A stretch of 64,000 nucleotides of DNA from CANJBX01 sp035556735 (GTDB lineage: Bacteria > Pseudomonadota > Alphaproteobacteria > Rhizobiales > Xanthobacteraceae), in NCBI GenBank assembly GCA_035556735.1, contig DATMFF010000002.1, positions 186,001-250,000 of the forward strand, written 5' to 3'. The position numbers and the translations under genes were made by a program. Positions 51,069 to 59,013 of this stretch are shown here, piece by piece. Position 1 is the first letter of the stretch, and every line of letters begins with the position of its first letter. The notes under the pieces were generated by a model, which was not told where the DNA came from, did no database searches, and worked only from the letters and a program-made list of their open reading frames with translations.

Positions 51069-53222
51069 TCACTCGGCGGCGATCATCGCCGGGTCATCGG
51101 CATCGGGGTCGCCATCATCCGGCTGCTCGTCCTCATCGTCGGCGAGGAAGGCCGGCAGCGCTTCACCGCCTTCACCTCCGCTTACATCGACCGAGGTCGT
51201 CACACAGGGATCGGCGGAACGCAGCGGCTCCGGCAGCCAGCCGGTGTCGGCGAGCAGGCGTTCGGCCTCTTTCGCCATCTCGGGCTTCTTGAGATGGTCG
51301 ATGAGCTGAGCGTTCTCCTCGCCGAGCGCTTCCCGCACGGCTTCGACGATCCGGCTCTTCGTGACGCGGCCGAGATAGTTCGCCACCGTCGGCCGCCAGC
51401 CGGCCTCCACCATGTCGAGGCCGGTGGCGCGCGCCAGCCGATCGGCATCGCGCATGCGCCGATCGAGACCGTGCCGGGTGACGCCATAGCCGCTATGGGG
51501 ATTCGGGCGCTCGTAGAGCGCGTTGATCCCGTAGCTGACGCAATGGGCGAGCAGCGCGAGGCGGCTCGCATCGTCGAGGCCGGCGATCCAGTCCCACAGC
51601 CGATCGTCGTCATCGAGCGGCATGTCCGCCTTCCAGGCTTCCACGCGTGCCTGGATGGCCTTGGCGGAAGCGCTGTCCTTCAGGTCGGGGGCCTGGACGG
51701 GGAAGTGGACCTCCCGGACCGACGCCTCGACGGCACAGCCGTGCGCGTTGCGCTTGAACGCATCGAGCACCAGCCTGTGCAGGAGCGCCGTCAGAGCGAC
51801 ATGCGGATGGTTGGCGACCGCGTCGCGCAGCGCCAGCGTGCGGTGGGCGGTGAGCTCGATCACCAGCCGCTCGGCCAGCGGCTTGACGGCATCGTCTTCA
51901 TCGTCCTCTTCGGCGCCGGTGGTCTGGCCGCCGATGGTGATGACAGCGCGCTGAGCGGACGGTGTCGCGGGAGCATCGTCGCCGCCGGGTTCTCCATCGG
52001 TCTCAGCGTCGCTGCTGTCGACGGCGACGGGTGCCTCGTCCTCCGGCCGCACATAGCCGCGATCGATCACGATCTCGCCGTTGCGGTCCACGCTGACGAA
52101 GACGCCGGCGCGCGCGATGTCGGCGGGATCGTAGACGACGGGACGTTTCTCGAAGGCTTCGAGAGCCTCCTCGATCTCGCCCAGACGCCGATCGATCTCG
52201 TCCGGCAGCTCGTCGGCGCCGTCATACTCGGCCTCGAGCCGGTCGTACTCGGCGCGCAACGCCTCGCGTTGGGCTCGCTCCTCGTCGGTGAGATCGACAA
52301 AGGTGCCGCCGATCTTGCGCAGGCCGTGGTCGTAGCCATAGGGCAGGTCGAGGTCGACGGCGACCCACTTCCAGCCTTCGCTCGCGATCCCGTCCGCGAC
52401 TGTCTTCAGCTTCTCGCTGACCAGGCGGTGGAGGAGCGCCGGGTCGGCAAGCCAGCCGCCGTCATCCTCCTCGAACAGGTCGCGCAGGACGGCGCCTCCT
52501 GCCGCGACATAGGCGTCGATGCCGACCAGGCGCGCCCGCTTGTCGGAGGCGGGGATCGTGGTCTCGGTCAACAACTGGCGGATATGCCAGGGCTGCCGAT
52601 TGTAGGAATGCTGCACGGCCTCCCACACCTGCTCCTGGCGCTGGTGGTCCGGGTTGACGGTGAACGCCATCAGCATGTCGAGCGTCATCCGCTCCTCGGC
52701 ATAGGCGTCACGCAGGACGGGCGAGACGGCGTTGAGGCGCAGCCGCTGCTTCACGACCTGGACAGTCGTGAGGTAGGCGGCCGCGATTTCCTCCTCGGTC
52801 ATGCCCTTGTCGAGCATGTCCTGGAAGGCGCGGAACTGGTCGAGCGGGTGGAGGCCGGCGCGCAGCAGATTCTCGGCGAGGGAGTCGTCCTCGGCGAGGA
52901 TCCTGGTGTCGGATTTGCGCACGATGCAGGGCACGAGCCCATCCTTGGGGAAGCGCTTCGCCTTCACCAGGCGCTCGATCGCGCGATAGCGGCGCCCGCC
53001 GGCCGGCACCTCGAACATGCCGGTCTCGTTGCCGTCCGGATCGAGAATGGCGCGCACGTTGAGGCCCTGCACCAGGTCCTCGCGCCGGCCGATGTCATGG
53101 ACCAGCGTGTCGAGCTCGGCCTCCGGCCGGGTGCGCCGGACGTTGGACTCCGAGAGCACGAGCTTGTTGAAGGGAATGTCGCGCGAGCGCGAGAAGACGA
53201 TCTTCCTGGCAGCCTTTGCCAT
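51069..53222 (-). CDS. Large ParB/RepB/Spo0J-family protein
   Basis: The 717-aa protein has an N-terminal ParB-like nuclease/CTPase domain (FNKLVLSESNVRRTRPE, GGRRYRAIERLVKAKRFP, ENLLRAGLHPLDQFRAFQDM) and a KorB-type HTH (EEIAAAYLTTVQVVKQRLRL). A long acidic linker and a C-terminal helical domain follow. It is far longer than chromosomal ParB (about 300 aa) and represents the ICE type found beside ArdC. A structured leader (53238-53277) ends 15 bases before the ATG. Confidence 0.92.
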   Translation of the reverse strand: MAKAARKIVFSRSRDIPFNKLVLSESNVRRTRPEAELDTLVHDIGRREDLVQGLNVRAILDPDGNETGMFEVPAGGRRYRAIERLVKAKRFPKDGLVPCIVRKSDTRILAEDDSLAENLLRAGLHPLDQFRAFQDMLDKGMTEEEIAAAYLTTVQVVKQRLRLNAVSPVLRDAYAEERMTLDMLMAFTVNPDHQRQEQVWEAVQHSYNRQPWHIRQLLTETTIPASDKRARLVGIDAYVAAGGAVLRDLFEEDDGGWLADPALLHRLVSEKLKTVADGIASEGWKWVAVDLDLPYGYDHGLRKIGGTFVDLTDEERAQREALRAEYDRLEAEYDGADELPDEIDRRLGEIEEALEAFEKRPVVYDPADIARAGVFVSVDRNGEIVIDRGYVRPEDEAPVAVDSSDAETDGEPGGDDAPATPSAQRAVITIGGQTTGAEEDDEDDAVKPLAERLVIELTAHRTLALRDAVANHPHVALTALLHRLVLDAFKRNAHGCAVEASVREVHFPVQAPDLKDSASAKAIQARVEAWKADMPLDDDDRLWDWIAGLDDASRLALLAHCVSYGINALYERPNPHSGYGVTRHGLDRRMRDADRLARATGLDMVEAGWRPTVANYLGRVTKSRIVEAVREALGEENAQLIDHLKKPEMAKEAERLLADTGWLPEPLRSADPCVTTSVDVSGGEGGEALPAFLADDEDEQPDDGDPDADDPAMIAAE

Positions 53223-53237
53223 GTCGGGTTACTCCGC

Positions 53238-53277
53238 GACGGGCGCCGAGAGCCTCTCTCCCGGCTTCCAACCCGTC
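53238..53277 (-). ncRNA. Structured 5' leader, parB-like gene (GACGGG/CCCGTC motif)
   Basis: A 40-base element whose ends pair over nine positions (CGTGACGGG with CCCGTCGCG, one G-U) and whose centre holds a GAGAG/CTCTC hairpin. The GGAG ribosome-binding site follows directly. It closely resembles the leader at 54730. Confidence 0.65.
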
Positions 53278-53340
53278 ACGAAGCGAAGCGCCGCTCTCTG
53301 ACTCTGAGGACGGCGCCGCCTCCCGGCGATCCGGAGCGCA

Positions 53341-53374
53341 GAACCGGAGATGCGCAAACGCTCATCTCCGGTTC
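53341..53374 (-). terminator. Hairpin after the DUF2958 gene
   Basis: Perfect 12-bp arms (GAACCGGAGATG and its complement) with a ten-base loop, about 20 bases after the DUF2958 stop and before the parB-like leader. Confidence 0.6.
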
Positions 53375-53394
53375 GGCGAAGTTCAGGATGGGCG

Positions 53395-53766
53395 TCACGC
53401 GCCATCGCGTCGAGGCGAAGCCGCCTGGTAGAGGATGCGCTCAGCCGCCCGGATGCTTCCTGCCTCGCGGGCGGCCTCCGCCCAGACCGAGATCGGAAAG
53501 TCGCCAGTGAAGAGGATGTCGCGCTCGATTCCCATGCCGAACGGCAGGGTGATCGAGGTCAGTTCCTCGAGCGAGAAACTGCCGAGTTCGGGACAGCCAA
53601 GGTCGGCGAGGCCGAAGAGCGTGTCGCCGTCCGCATCGAGCTCGGTCGCGAGCCACACGCCTTCGCCCAGCGGGTTGAAGAACTTGACGACGGGCACATG
53701 GTCGGCGCCGCGTTGCAGCCCATTGGCGAGCAGGCGCTCGCGCAGATCGTCGGTCAGGAGGATCAT
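53395..53766 (-). CDS. DUF2958 protein
   Basis: The 123-aa protein shows the DUF2958 pattern LLTDDLRERLLANG, PVVKFFNPLGEGVWLATELD, FGLADLGCPELGSFSLEEL and IERDILFTGDFPISVW. It is commonly coupled with ArdC, as here (ATGA overlap). Its role is unknown, perhaps anti-restriction support. Confidence 0.9.
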   Translation of the reverse strand: MILLTDDLRERLLANGLQRGADHVPVVKFFNPLGEGVWLATELDADGDTLFGLADLGCPELGSFSLEELTSITLPFGMGIERDILFTGDFPISVWAEAAREAGSIRAAERILYQAASPRRDGA

Positions 53767-54716
53767 GCTGCCCTCCTGTCGTTCGCGGGTTCGCTGGCCG
53801 TCCCGGTTTCCGGCAGGAACGCAAGCAGCCAGTCGGCCGCCTTGCTGGCCTGGGATGCGGCGCGGACGATGGCGCGATTGTCCTCGCGCAGCACCTCCAG
53901 CCACGAGCCGATATAGTCGGCGTGGCGCACGGTCGGATTGATACCGAGCGAGGCGCAGCAGAAGGCCGCGTTCATCTCGGCGACCAGTTCCTCGAAGGCA
54001 TACTTCTTCGAGCCGAAGGAACCCGACAGGTCGCGGCCGAGACGGGACGCATGGCCCGTCGCATGGCCGAGTTCATGCAGGGCCGTGCGATGCCAGTTGA
54101 TCGTCTCGAAATACGCCTGCGGCGGCGGCACCTGCACATAGTCCTGCGCCGGCACATAGAAGGCGCGTTCTCCGCCGATGCGGAAATCGATGCCCGTCGC
54201 CTTGATCAGCGCCTCGACGCGCGGCTCGATCAGGCCGGGTTCCGGTGCGGGCGGCGCGACGGCGAGGTCGTCGGGCAGTTCCTCGCACTGCGCGACATTG
54301 AACACGGTGAAGCGCTTGAGAAACGGAATGGCCTGCGCTTCCTCGCCGGTCTCCTGCGCGCGCTTCTTCTCGTCGTCTGGAATGAAGCGATCGGCGTAGA
54401 CGACGGTGGTGCCGCGCTCGCCCTTGCGGACATGGCCGCCGAGCGCGAGCGCCTGGCGGAACGTCAGCCAGCTCTGGACCGGGAAGCCATGCTCGACGAC
54501 CGCGCCCCACAGGATCAGCACGTTGATCCCGGAATATTGCCGGCCGGTCGCAGCATTCGCCGGCATGGCGAGCGGCGCTTTCGCAGCGGCCGTTCCCCAA
54601 GGCTGGACCCAGGGCACGCGGCCGGCCTCCAGCTCGGCGATGATCTTGTTGGTGATGTCGTCGTAGAGGCTCGCCCGGTCGGCGCCGGCGCGAGCATGGC
54701 GGTCGTGTCTGGACAT
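53763..54716 (-). CDS. ardC: ArdC-like antirestriction protein
   Basis: The 317-aa protein has an N-terminal ssDNA-binding ArdC domain (ASLYDDITNKIIAELEAGRVPW; FVQPWG; GVNVLILW-like) and a C-terminal zincin metalloprotease-like domain with H214-E-L-G-H218-ATGH. ArdC proteins coat incoming single strands and protect them from restriction. A structured leader (54730-54769) is just upstream. Confidence 0.94.
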   Translation of the reverse strand: MSRHDRHARAGADRASLYDDITNKIIAELEAGRVPWVQPWGTAAAKAPLAMPANAATGRQYSGINVLILWGAVVEHGFPVQSWLTFRQALALGGHVRKGERGTTVVYADRFIPDDEKKRAQETGEEAQAIPFLKRFTVFNVAQCEELPDDLAVAPPAPEPGLIEPRVEALIKATGIDFRIGGERAFYVPAQDYVQVPPPQAYFETINWHRTALHELGHATGHASRLGRDLSGSFGSKKYAFEELVAEMNAAFCCASLGINPTVRHADYIGSWLEVLREDNRAIVRAASQASKAADWLLAFLPETGTASEPANDRRAA

Positions 54717-54729
54717 CGCGGTTCTCCGC

Positions 54730-54769
54730 GACGGGCGCCGGAGGCCTCTCCTCCAGCCCTCAACCCGTC
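54730..54769 (-). ncRNA. Structured 5' leader, ardC gene (GACGGG/CCCGTC motif)
   Basis: A 40-base element with the same nine-base closing stem as the parB-like leader and an inner GGAGG...CCTCC hairpin. It ends 13 bases before the ATG, and the following CGCGGAGAACCGCG can fold over the ribosome-binding site. Confidence 0.65.
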
Positions 54770-54914
54770 ACGGCAAACCCGGTCCGCACTCTCACTCTCT
54801 ATAGGCTATAGGGGGCGTTGCGGGGGTCTCCCCGCTAGAAGGGGTCGGCCCGAGACCGCGGCTCGGCCGCAGGGGAAGGCTTTCCCCTCAGTTCATTTGG
54901 ATTGGCGCAGATAG

Positions 54915-54996
54915 TCGTAGTCTGGCTACGATCCAGTCGTTGAAGTCAAGCTTGCCCGGTTTTGAAATTGTTCATATAATCGTAGTATGGCTACGA
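54915..54996 (+). promoter_or_regulatory. AbiE promoter with two operators; likely leaderless start
   Basis: Two copies of TCGTAG-N5-CTACGA lie at 54915-54931 and 54980-54996. Between them are a -35 TTGCCC (54952) and a consensus -10 TATAAT (54975-54980) with 17-bp spacing. Transcription would start about 54987, which is the A of the antitoxin ATG, so the mRNA is probably leaderless; no ribosome-binding site is present. The second operator covers the start. Confidence 0.78.
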
Positions 54997-55724
54997 CTCA
55001 AAGAGACAAGCTAAACAAGCTCTACACCTGCCTGGCGCCAGGGACGCCGCTGACCTCCGAGGACCTCGCCGCCCTCGAAATATCGGCCGACCTCGCGGTC
55101 CATTATGTGAGGGCTGGGTGGCTGGAGCGGCTGGCGCGCGGCGTTTACTGCCGCCCCAACGATCCACCCGCCTTGCACCCCAGTATCGCGCTGCTGCAGC
55201 GAAGCTTTGAAGGCCTGCATGTCGGAGGCAAGTCCGCGCTCGACTGGCATGGCATCCGCCACTACGTGTCGCAGCGGCCTGTCCTTCATCTCTACGGCTG
55301 GAAGGCTGGGCGCCTCCCTGAGTGGTTCACCCAGCGCTTTCCGGCTGAGTATCACCGCAAGCGGCTGTTCGAGGAGCGCCCCGGTGCATTGCTGCACGTC
55401 CGGCCGTTCGAGAACCGCAAAGGCGCTCCGCTCGTCTCGGCGCCGGAGCGCGCACTGCTGGAGGTTCTGAGCGAGGTCGGCGTTCGCCAGCCGCTACAGG
55501 AAGCGCGCGAGCTGGTGGAGAGCAGCTACAGCCTGCGTGCTGACGTCCTGAATGACCTGCTCAAGCACTGCACCAGCGTCAAGACCGTGCGCCTCTGCCT
55601 GCAGCTCGGCCGCGAGCTCTCCCAGCCCTGGGCCAGCAAGCTCGACCCGTCCCAGTTGCCCAAGGGCAGCGACCGGCCGTGGGTGTCACGTTCGGCTGAC
55701 GGCCTCCTGGTGCTGAAGCCGTGA
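54987..55724 (+). CDS. abiEi: AbiEi-family antitoxin (type IV TA)
   Basis: The 245-aa protein has an N-terminal winged helix (KLYTCLAPGTPLTSEDLAALEIS...LERLARGVYCRP) that binds the operator in AbiEi proteins, followed by the AbiEi antitoxin domain (LHVGGKSALDWHGI; APERALLEVLSEVG). AbiEi antitoxins neutralise the toxin without binding it and repress their own promoter. Its TGA overlaps the toxin GTG (GTGA). Confidence 0.93.
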   Translation: MATTQRDKLNKLYTCLAPGTPLTSEDLAALEISADLAVHYVRAGWLERLARGVYCRPNDPPALHPSIALLQRSFEGLHVGGKSALDWHGIRHYVSQRPVLHLYGWKAGRLPEWFTQRFPAEYHRKRLFEERPGALLHVRPFENRKGAPLVSAPERALLEVLSEVGVRQPLQEARELVESSYSLRADVLNDLLKHCTSVKTVRLCLQLGRELSQPWASKLDPSQLPKGSDRPWVSRSADGLLVLKP

Positions 55725-56635
55725 ATCAAGTCTATCTCGATAGCGCACGATTGCTGACGCGCGTGGCGCCGCTGGTGCTCGTCGACGATACCTTCGCGCT
55801 CAAGGGCGGCACGGCGATCAACCTGTTCGTGCGCGACATGCCGCGGCTCTCGGTCGATCTCGACCTGGTGTTTCCCGATCATACGCTGCCGCGCGAGGAG
55901 GCGCTCAAGCGCATCAACGAAGCCATCCGCCAGTCCGTTACACGCCTGAGGAAGCAGGGTTTCCAGACGCATGCGCCAGCTTCGGCGGATGCCGGCGAGA
56001 CCAAGCTGCTGGTGCGCCGGGGCGCCATCGAGGTCAAGGTCGAGGTCAATTTCGTCATGCGCGGCACCGTTCATCCGGTGCGCAAGGCGTCGCTGACACA
56101 GAATGCGCGCGACACACTGCAAGCGGATCTCGATATCCCGGTGGTGTCACTTGAAGACGTGTACGGCGGCAAGCTGGTCGCTGCGATGGATCGCCAGCAT
56201 CCCCGCGATCTGTTCGACATCATGCAGCTCTTCGCGCACGAGGGGATCACGGCGGGCATCCGCCGCGCGTTCGTCATCTATCTCGCGAGCCATAACCGGC
56301 CGGTGCACGAGGTCCTGTTTCCGTCGCTGCGCGACATCCGCCACGAGTTCGAGCACAATTTCGTAGGGATGACCGCCGAGCCCGTCGAGCTCGATGCGCT
56401 CCTGGCGGCGCGCGAGCGGATGGTGCGCGAGGCTCAGCAGGGCCTGACGGCCGACGAGCGGCGGTTCCTGCTATCGCTGGTCGCTGCGGAGCCCGCGTGG
56501 GATCTGCTGGGCGTGCCGCATCTGGAGCACCTGCCGGGCCTCCAATGGAAGCTGCAAAACCTCGAGCGTCTGCGGAAGGCCAATGCGCGCAAATTCGCCG
56601 AGCAGTCCGACGCGCTCAGGAGAGCGCTGGAATGA
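55721..56635 (+). CDS. abiEii: AbiEii-family nucleotidyltransferase toxin
   Basis: The 304-aa toxin has the nucleotidyltransferase core: FALKGGTAINLF (GGT 29-31) and SVDLDLVF with the metal-binding D46-x-D48, and the later HPRDLFDIMQLF helix. AbiEii toxins transfer nucleotides, e.g. to tRNA acceptor ends, and cause growth arrest or abortive infection. Start GTG at 55721 overlaps the antitoxin stop. Confidence 0.93.
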   Translation: MNQVYLDSARLLTRVAPLVLVDDTFALKGGTAINLFVRDMPRLSVDLDLVFPDHTLPREEALKRINEAIRQSVTRLRKQGFQTHAPASADAGETKLLVRRGAIEVKVEVNFVMRGTVHPVRKASLTQNARDTLQADLDIPVVSLEDVYGGKLVAAMDRQHPRDLFDIMQLFAHEGITAGIRRAFVIYLASHNRPVHEVLFPSLRDIRHEFEHNFVGMTAEPVELDALLAARERMVREAQQGLTADERRFLLSLVAAEPAWDLLGVPHLEHLPGLQWKLQNLERLRKANARKFAEQSDALRRALE

Positions 56636-56697
56636 GTCTGGGCTGGAGGACAACTCTTGTCGGGCACAGCGACAGAGATCTTTAGGGGAGGGCGAAC

Positions 56698-57228
56698 ATG
56701 CGCAAATCGCGAGATATCACTCAGAAGGGGCGAATTGCAGCGAAGTCCTTGGTGCACCGGCTGACTGGATTTTCGCTGCCATTTTTTGGTGTCCAATGGA
56801 CACCTCCTGCCGACGAGCGCGAAATCGTCAGAGGACTCCTGACCGCTCTGGAGGACCGGCGCGTCCTGTTCGTTCCCTATCACCTCGAGGTCGTTTCCCA
56901 AGTTACATCCTCTGTGGTGCAAATGCGGGAGATACTGACCAAGACTCTGCAGACTCTGCCCGAGGCATCGCGTGCCGAAGGTTCCGTTCGTGCGATGCGT
57001 GCAGCCTGTCGACGCTTCCTTGAGGAGCCGGCGCCTGATTTCCGCAACCTCATGCGATGGCACGGAGCGAGGCACGGAGCTGACGAGGAGGGCAGTCCCT
57101 CCTTCTTCGTCGCGTTGGGTGAGCTGCGAGCGACGTTCGGCACGCACATCGCGGCCCTCGCATATCAGTACGGGCTGGATGTCGAGCCAGATCTCGCGTC
57201 GATCCTTCCATCTTCGGACGGCTCGTAA
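56698..57228 (+). CDS. Uncharacterised protein (DUF6650-like)
   Basis: The 176-aa protein starts MRKSRDITQKGRIAAKSLVH and has a block LTGFSLPFFGVQWTPP followed by GLLTALEDRRVLFVPYHLE, which resembles DUF6650 proteins (ITGxSxPxGGxxW, LEDRRVLY); the match is from memory and unverified. A helical C-terminal half follows. The gene starts 62 bases after the toxin and may be part of its transcript or of a unit with the next gene. Confidence 0.6.
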   Translation: MRKSRDITQKGRIAAKSLVHRLTGFSLPFFGVQWTPPADEREIVRGLLTALEDRRVLFVPYHLEVVSQVTSSVVQMREILTKTLQTLPEASRAEGSVRAMRAACRRFLEEPAPDFRNLMRWHGARHGADEEGSPSFFVALGELRATFGTHIAALAYQYGLDVEPDLASILPSSDGS

Positions 57229-57262
57229 TGGGCGACAGGATCGATTTGATGAGGAAGGCGTC

Positions 57263-58576
57263 TTGAGCACCATCCTGTCAGCTCCCGCGGTCTGGCGCGC
57301 TGAAAAGATGGTGCCTGTCAGTGGCCATACACGGCATCGACATAAGCCAAGTCCTATCTCGGCGGGTTTCAGGCCTCCCAAGGCAAATACAACACTTGTC
57401 TTCAGCCCGAGCGCGCTTGCAGCTTCGATTGCGAGGACTGCAACGCTTCGAGATGCGCCGCCGGAAATGTTGGCGCGGTGGGGCGACAGTGCCCTGACTC
57501 AAGTGGAATGGCTGGTCGAGGATGGGACGACCTTCGCTTTATCGCAGCATGTCCAATCTCTGGCGGACGCCGAGCGAACGTCCTTCGCCGGACGCGTCGG
57601 CGCCGGCGTCACGGACTTGCTGATGAACGCACTGGGCTACACCTGGAGAGACAATGCCTGTTGTCTGTCTGGATCGCTCGCACCGCACGCCGACTTCATT
57701 TACGGCGATGGCGCAGTAACGGGGCACGGCGTCGTGTTGGCCGAAGCGCATGGCTCATTCGCTGCAAGCGTTACGTCGGCCGGCATCAGTCGTGAAGGAC
57801 GGCGCAAGTATCTGCGGCAGGTCAGGCCTCATCTCGCCGCGACGTGCCTTCACGGCAAGCTGATTCACGGCTACTCCGTCGCTTTTGGATCCAGACCAGG
57901 AACGACCGGCGCCTTCCTGCATGTCGCTGAGACGCTAATTTCAAAGCGGCGCACTGGATGGCGCGGCCCGACACAGCCGGCACCGGTACCAGGTCCTCAG
58001 GCCGTTCCGACGTCGCTCGCTTTGTCCTCTCACCGCTCCAATTTCTCCTTGATGGATGCTCCCAGCGTTGCGCGGTGGATCGACTGGGTCCGCAATGGTG
58101 GCGAGCGTCCTGACGACACGTCGCCCGTGAGCTTCATACAGATTCCCTATGCTGGTCGGACGTTCCTGGTCTGCATGGAGACGGCCTGGCCCTTTGCGGA
58201 CTACCCGTCCTGGCTAGAGGACCTGTGGCATCCAAGATGGTGGCCCCGCCTTTGGCGAGCGCATGGGCTGCGCCGGGGTGGAAACGAGTTCGCCGGTTGG
58301 TTTGTGATGGAGGAGAAAGCCGCCGTGCAGTTCCTCGACGCTTTGAGTGCGATCATCCGGGGTGGGAGGGAGAACCTTCCCGATACACTTGAGCTTCCCC
58401 GAATTGATCCTGTCGGTTTCGGAATCGGCGGCGATGAAGGCAGACCGACACTGGCGGATTCCGAGTATGTGTATGCTCTTTATGGAGACGGCCTTGCGCT
58501 GTTAACCAGCCCACCACCACGCCGAATCGCCGGACACAGAGCGTGGTTCCCGACCGATGGGATGCGAGCCGAGTGA
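57263..58576 (+). CDS. Uncharacterised protein with possible nuclease-like core
   Basis: The 437-aa frame starts best at TTG 57263 (GAGGAAGG directly upstream); ATG 57308 is an alternative. It contains HADFIYGDG (D144) and, after a short loop, VVLAEAHGS (E161, H163), spaced like the D...E-x-K core of PD-(D/E)xK nucleases but with His in place of Lys. Later parts are Trp-rich (LWHPRWWPRLWRAHG). No signal peptide. Between AbiE and a large helicase, a defence role is plausible but unproven. Confidence 0.6.
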   Translation: MSTILSAPAVWRAEKMVPVSGHTRHRHKPSPISAGFRPPKANTTLVFSPSALAASIARTATLRDAPPEMLARWGDSALTQVEWLVEDGTTFALSQHVQSLADAERTSFAGRVGAGVTDLLMNALGYTWRDNACCLSGSLAPHADFIYGDGAVTGHGVVLAEAHGSFAASVTSAGISREGRRKYLRQVRPHLAATCLHGKLIHGYSVAFGSRPGTTGAFLHVAETLISKRRTGWRGPTQPAPVPGPQAVPTSLALSSHRSNFSLMDAPSVARWIDWVRNGGERPDDTSPVSFIQIPYAGRTFLVCMETAWPFADYPSWLEDLWHPRWWPRLWRAHGLRRGGNEFAGWFVMEEKAAVQFLDALSAIIRGGRENLPDTLELPRIDPVGFGIGGDEGRPTLADSEYVYALYGDGLALLTSPPPRRIAGHRAWFPTDGMRAE

Positions 58577-58734
58577 CGCCGAACGCTCTGAGACCTCATC
58601 CAGCCAGCATATCGGTCTGATGTGAGCCAGGTTGGGGCCCCCACATCGGCCCTAGGCCAGCCAAATCAGCGGTTGCAGAGAATTTCTGATATCACTAATG
58701 TGGCAGGCTGGATAGCTAGGGGGTGGGGCTTCGA

Positions 58735-58941
58735 ATGCCTCTCAAGCCGCGCGGCAGGCCCCGCGAGCGCACGCAAGGTCAACGGATAGGCCCAATGGTC
58801 GACGCCGAGCTCCTGCGTGAGTTCGACGCGACTGCGGCGAAGGAAGGGCTGTCCAGAAACAAGGCCTTGGAGGAGGCGATGCGAAAATTCGTAAGCGCGC
58901 GACGTCAAGGGAACCATACGCGAGTCTCCGACCAATCATGA
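58735..58941 (+). CDS. Small ribbon-helix-helix-like protein
   Basis: The 68-aa basic protein starts MPLKPRGRPRERTQGQRIGP and continues VDAELLREFDATAAKEGLSRNKALEEAMRKF, an RHH-like pattern (strand plus two helices). It may repress itself and the helicase downstream. A GTG four codons upstream is an alternative start. Confidence 0.65.
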   Translation: MPLKPRGRPRERTQGQRIGPMVDAELLREFDATAAKEGLSRNKALEEAMRKFVSARRQGNHTRVSDQS

Positions 58942-59013
58942 TCGTCAGACTCTGGGGGGCGTCCGCTCGGCAATGGTGAGCGGACTGGGAGGAGCCTACT
59001 GGGGGGCAATTAA

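Noticed and set aside
51012..53510. An 832-codon open frame on the plus strand opposite the parB-like gene
   Set aside because: It is an antisense shadow caused by high GC codon bias; the opposite strand carries a clear ParB-family protein, and the plus frame shows no known motif.
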